This document shows positions 63,186 to 64,000 of a DNA stretch of 64,000 nucleotides, one piece after another. Origin of the DNA: Tuctoria greenei (lineage: Eukaryota > Streptophyta > Magnoliopsida > Poales > Poaceae); assembly GCA_036927565.1 (NCBI GenBank), contig JAYESD010000005.1, forward strand, positions 153,780,023-153,844,022, read 5' to 3'. The number at the start of each line of letters is the position of its first letter. Positions within the stretch are counted from its first letter, which is position 1. Both the position numbers and the translations under genes were made by a program. The notes under the pieces are model-generated. The model was given only the letters and a program-made list of their open reading frames with translations, made no database searches and had not been told where the DNA came from.

Positions 63186-63653
63186 GGTGTAAGTTATTCC
63201 TTTGTGGCTAAAAGGTATGATGTACCTTAACCAAAAAATGGCAAGATCACACCTAGCGTATATTGGGTGCAAGTTGTTCCTATGTGGCTAGAAGGTATTT
63301 TATATCTTAGCCAAGGAACAATGGATCACACTCAACCCATGTTAAGTGCACGTCATCCCTTTGTGGTTATTGGTATGTTGTACCTTAGCCAAGGAATAAC
63401 AGATCATACTCAACACATGTTGGGTATAAGTCACTCTTTTGTGGCTAAAGGTTATCTTACCTTAATGAAGGAATGACGGATCACACCCAATGTATGAGAG
63501 GTACAAGGTATTCCTTTATGGCAAGAAGGTATGATACACCTTAGACGAAGAATGACAGAACATACTCAACCATGTTGAGGTCACGCCATTCCTTTGAAGC
63601 TAAAGGTTATCATTACCTTAACCATCGAATAACAAGGTACAACCAACATATGG
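63186..63653. repeat. Six-unit ~79-bp tandem array
   Basis: Units start at 63186, 63265, 63344, 63422, 63498 and 63576. The shared pattern is GGGTGCAAGTCATTCCTTTG, then TGGCTAAAAGGTAT and ACCTTAGCCAAGGAATGAC, then GATCACACTCAACCCATGTT. Units differ by many bases, so the array is old. It may be the 3' untranslated part of E7. Confidence 0.8.
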
Positions 63654-64000
63654 AAACCTTAGATGTGGATGAGGGACATCGACAACACCCTCCTCGACCA
63701 CACTCATGGAACCCATGGAAGGAAACCCAACATCAACACTCAACCCTCCAATGCCAAAGCCATGCTGCAACAAGGTTAGGCCAACCTCATGACCTACATC
63801 CATCGTTAGGGTTTCAACCCCTATCACGGACCTTGACCAAGAACAAGCTTGAGGGAGGACTCCGAGTTGAGGTAACTTGTATCACACCTCCTTTGCATTA
63901 CTTTATTTTGTTTGTTTCTTTCCACCACATTTGCATTTAAAAACAATAATAATGTAGTATAGGTTATGTTAAAAAAATAAAGGATGTGCAGTACGAATAT
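63654..64000. other. Unassigned right edge
   Basis: No gene, LTR end or tandem repeat is seen. The word ACAAGCTTGAGGGAGGACTC near 63,843 resembles the CAAGCTTGGGGGAGGC word at 3194. Confidence 0.4.

Larger units (their letters stand above)
57984..64000 (+). mobile_element. E7: Ty1/copia element lacking RT in the window
   Basis: A 5' LTR (57984-58639), tRNA-Met-type primer site, gag with two zinc knuckles (one broken), protease and integrase are present on the plus strand. After the integrase, from about 62,260, only short frames occur and no RT or RNase H motif is seen up to the window end. The 3' LTR is beyond the window or lost. The copia lineage is not settled. Stops and frameshifts are frequent. 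Confidence 0.75.

Overview
This window is plant nuclear DNA, most likely from a grass or other monocot. It consists almost wholly of nested LTR retrotransposons. I found no host gene, tRNA, rRNA, CRISPR array or bacterial-type operon. The plant assignment rests on a Tekay-type chromovirus with a ~3.1 kb LTR, Tat-lineage Ty3/gypsy elements with a second RNase H and an antisense gene, and SIRE-type Ty1/copia elements with a tRNA-Met primer site. The species is not resolved.

Left edge (1-3645): a truncated Tekay-like LTR (1-447) abuts the gag and 5' LTR of a broken Tat element E6 (448-2772, minus strand). It is followed by about 0.87 kb of unassigned old sequence that was the target of the big nest.

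The nest (3646-55151) resolves by target-site duplications (TSDs). The outer element E1 is a minus-strand Tat element flanked by GGTGG. A minus-strand Tekay element (E5, 11451 to the 100-N gap at 18376-18475) sits in its RNase H region. A minus-strand SIRE element (E2, 22500-54932, TSD CTGGG/CCGGG) sits in its 5' LTR. A plus-strand Tat element (E3, 22819-45576, TSD ATTAT/ATTAC) sits in the 3' LTR of E2. A plus-strand SIRE element (E4, 22838-32709, perfect TSD GTACT) sits 19 bp inside the 5' LTR of E3. E4 is the youngest, with about six transitions seen by eye between its LTRs. E1 and E3 are heavily mutated.

Right edge (55152-64000): the other half of the old target sequence with a short degenerate GGTCCGAC repeat array, then a plus-strand Ty1/copia element E7 (LTR 57984-58639, gag, integrase). 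E7 shows no reverse transcriptase before the window ends, and has a 79-bp tandem repeat array near 63.2-63.6 kb.

The Tat and SIRE elements carry more than gag-pol. Both Tat elements have a long antisense gene between pol and the 3' LTR, with a GT-AG intron at the same place and in the same phase. Their LTRs have a 55-bp phased CACGTG array, and E1 has seven 73-bp repeats downstream of pol. The SIRE LTRs carry an array of the dyad CGGACTAGTCCG (or CGGACAAGTCCG) directly upstream of the TATA box, with two further clusters inside the element. SIRE E2 also has a downstream extra ORF that E4 has lost.
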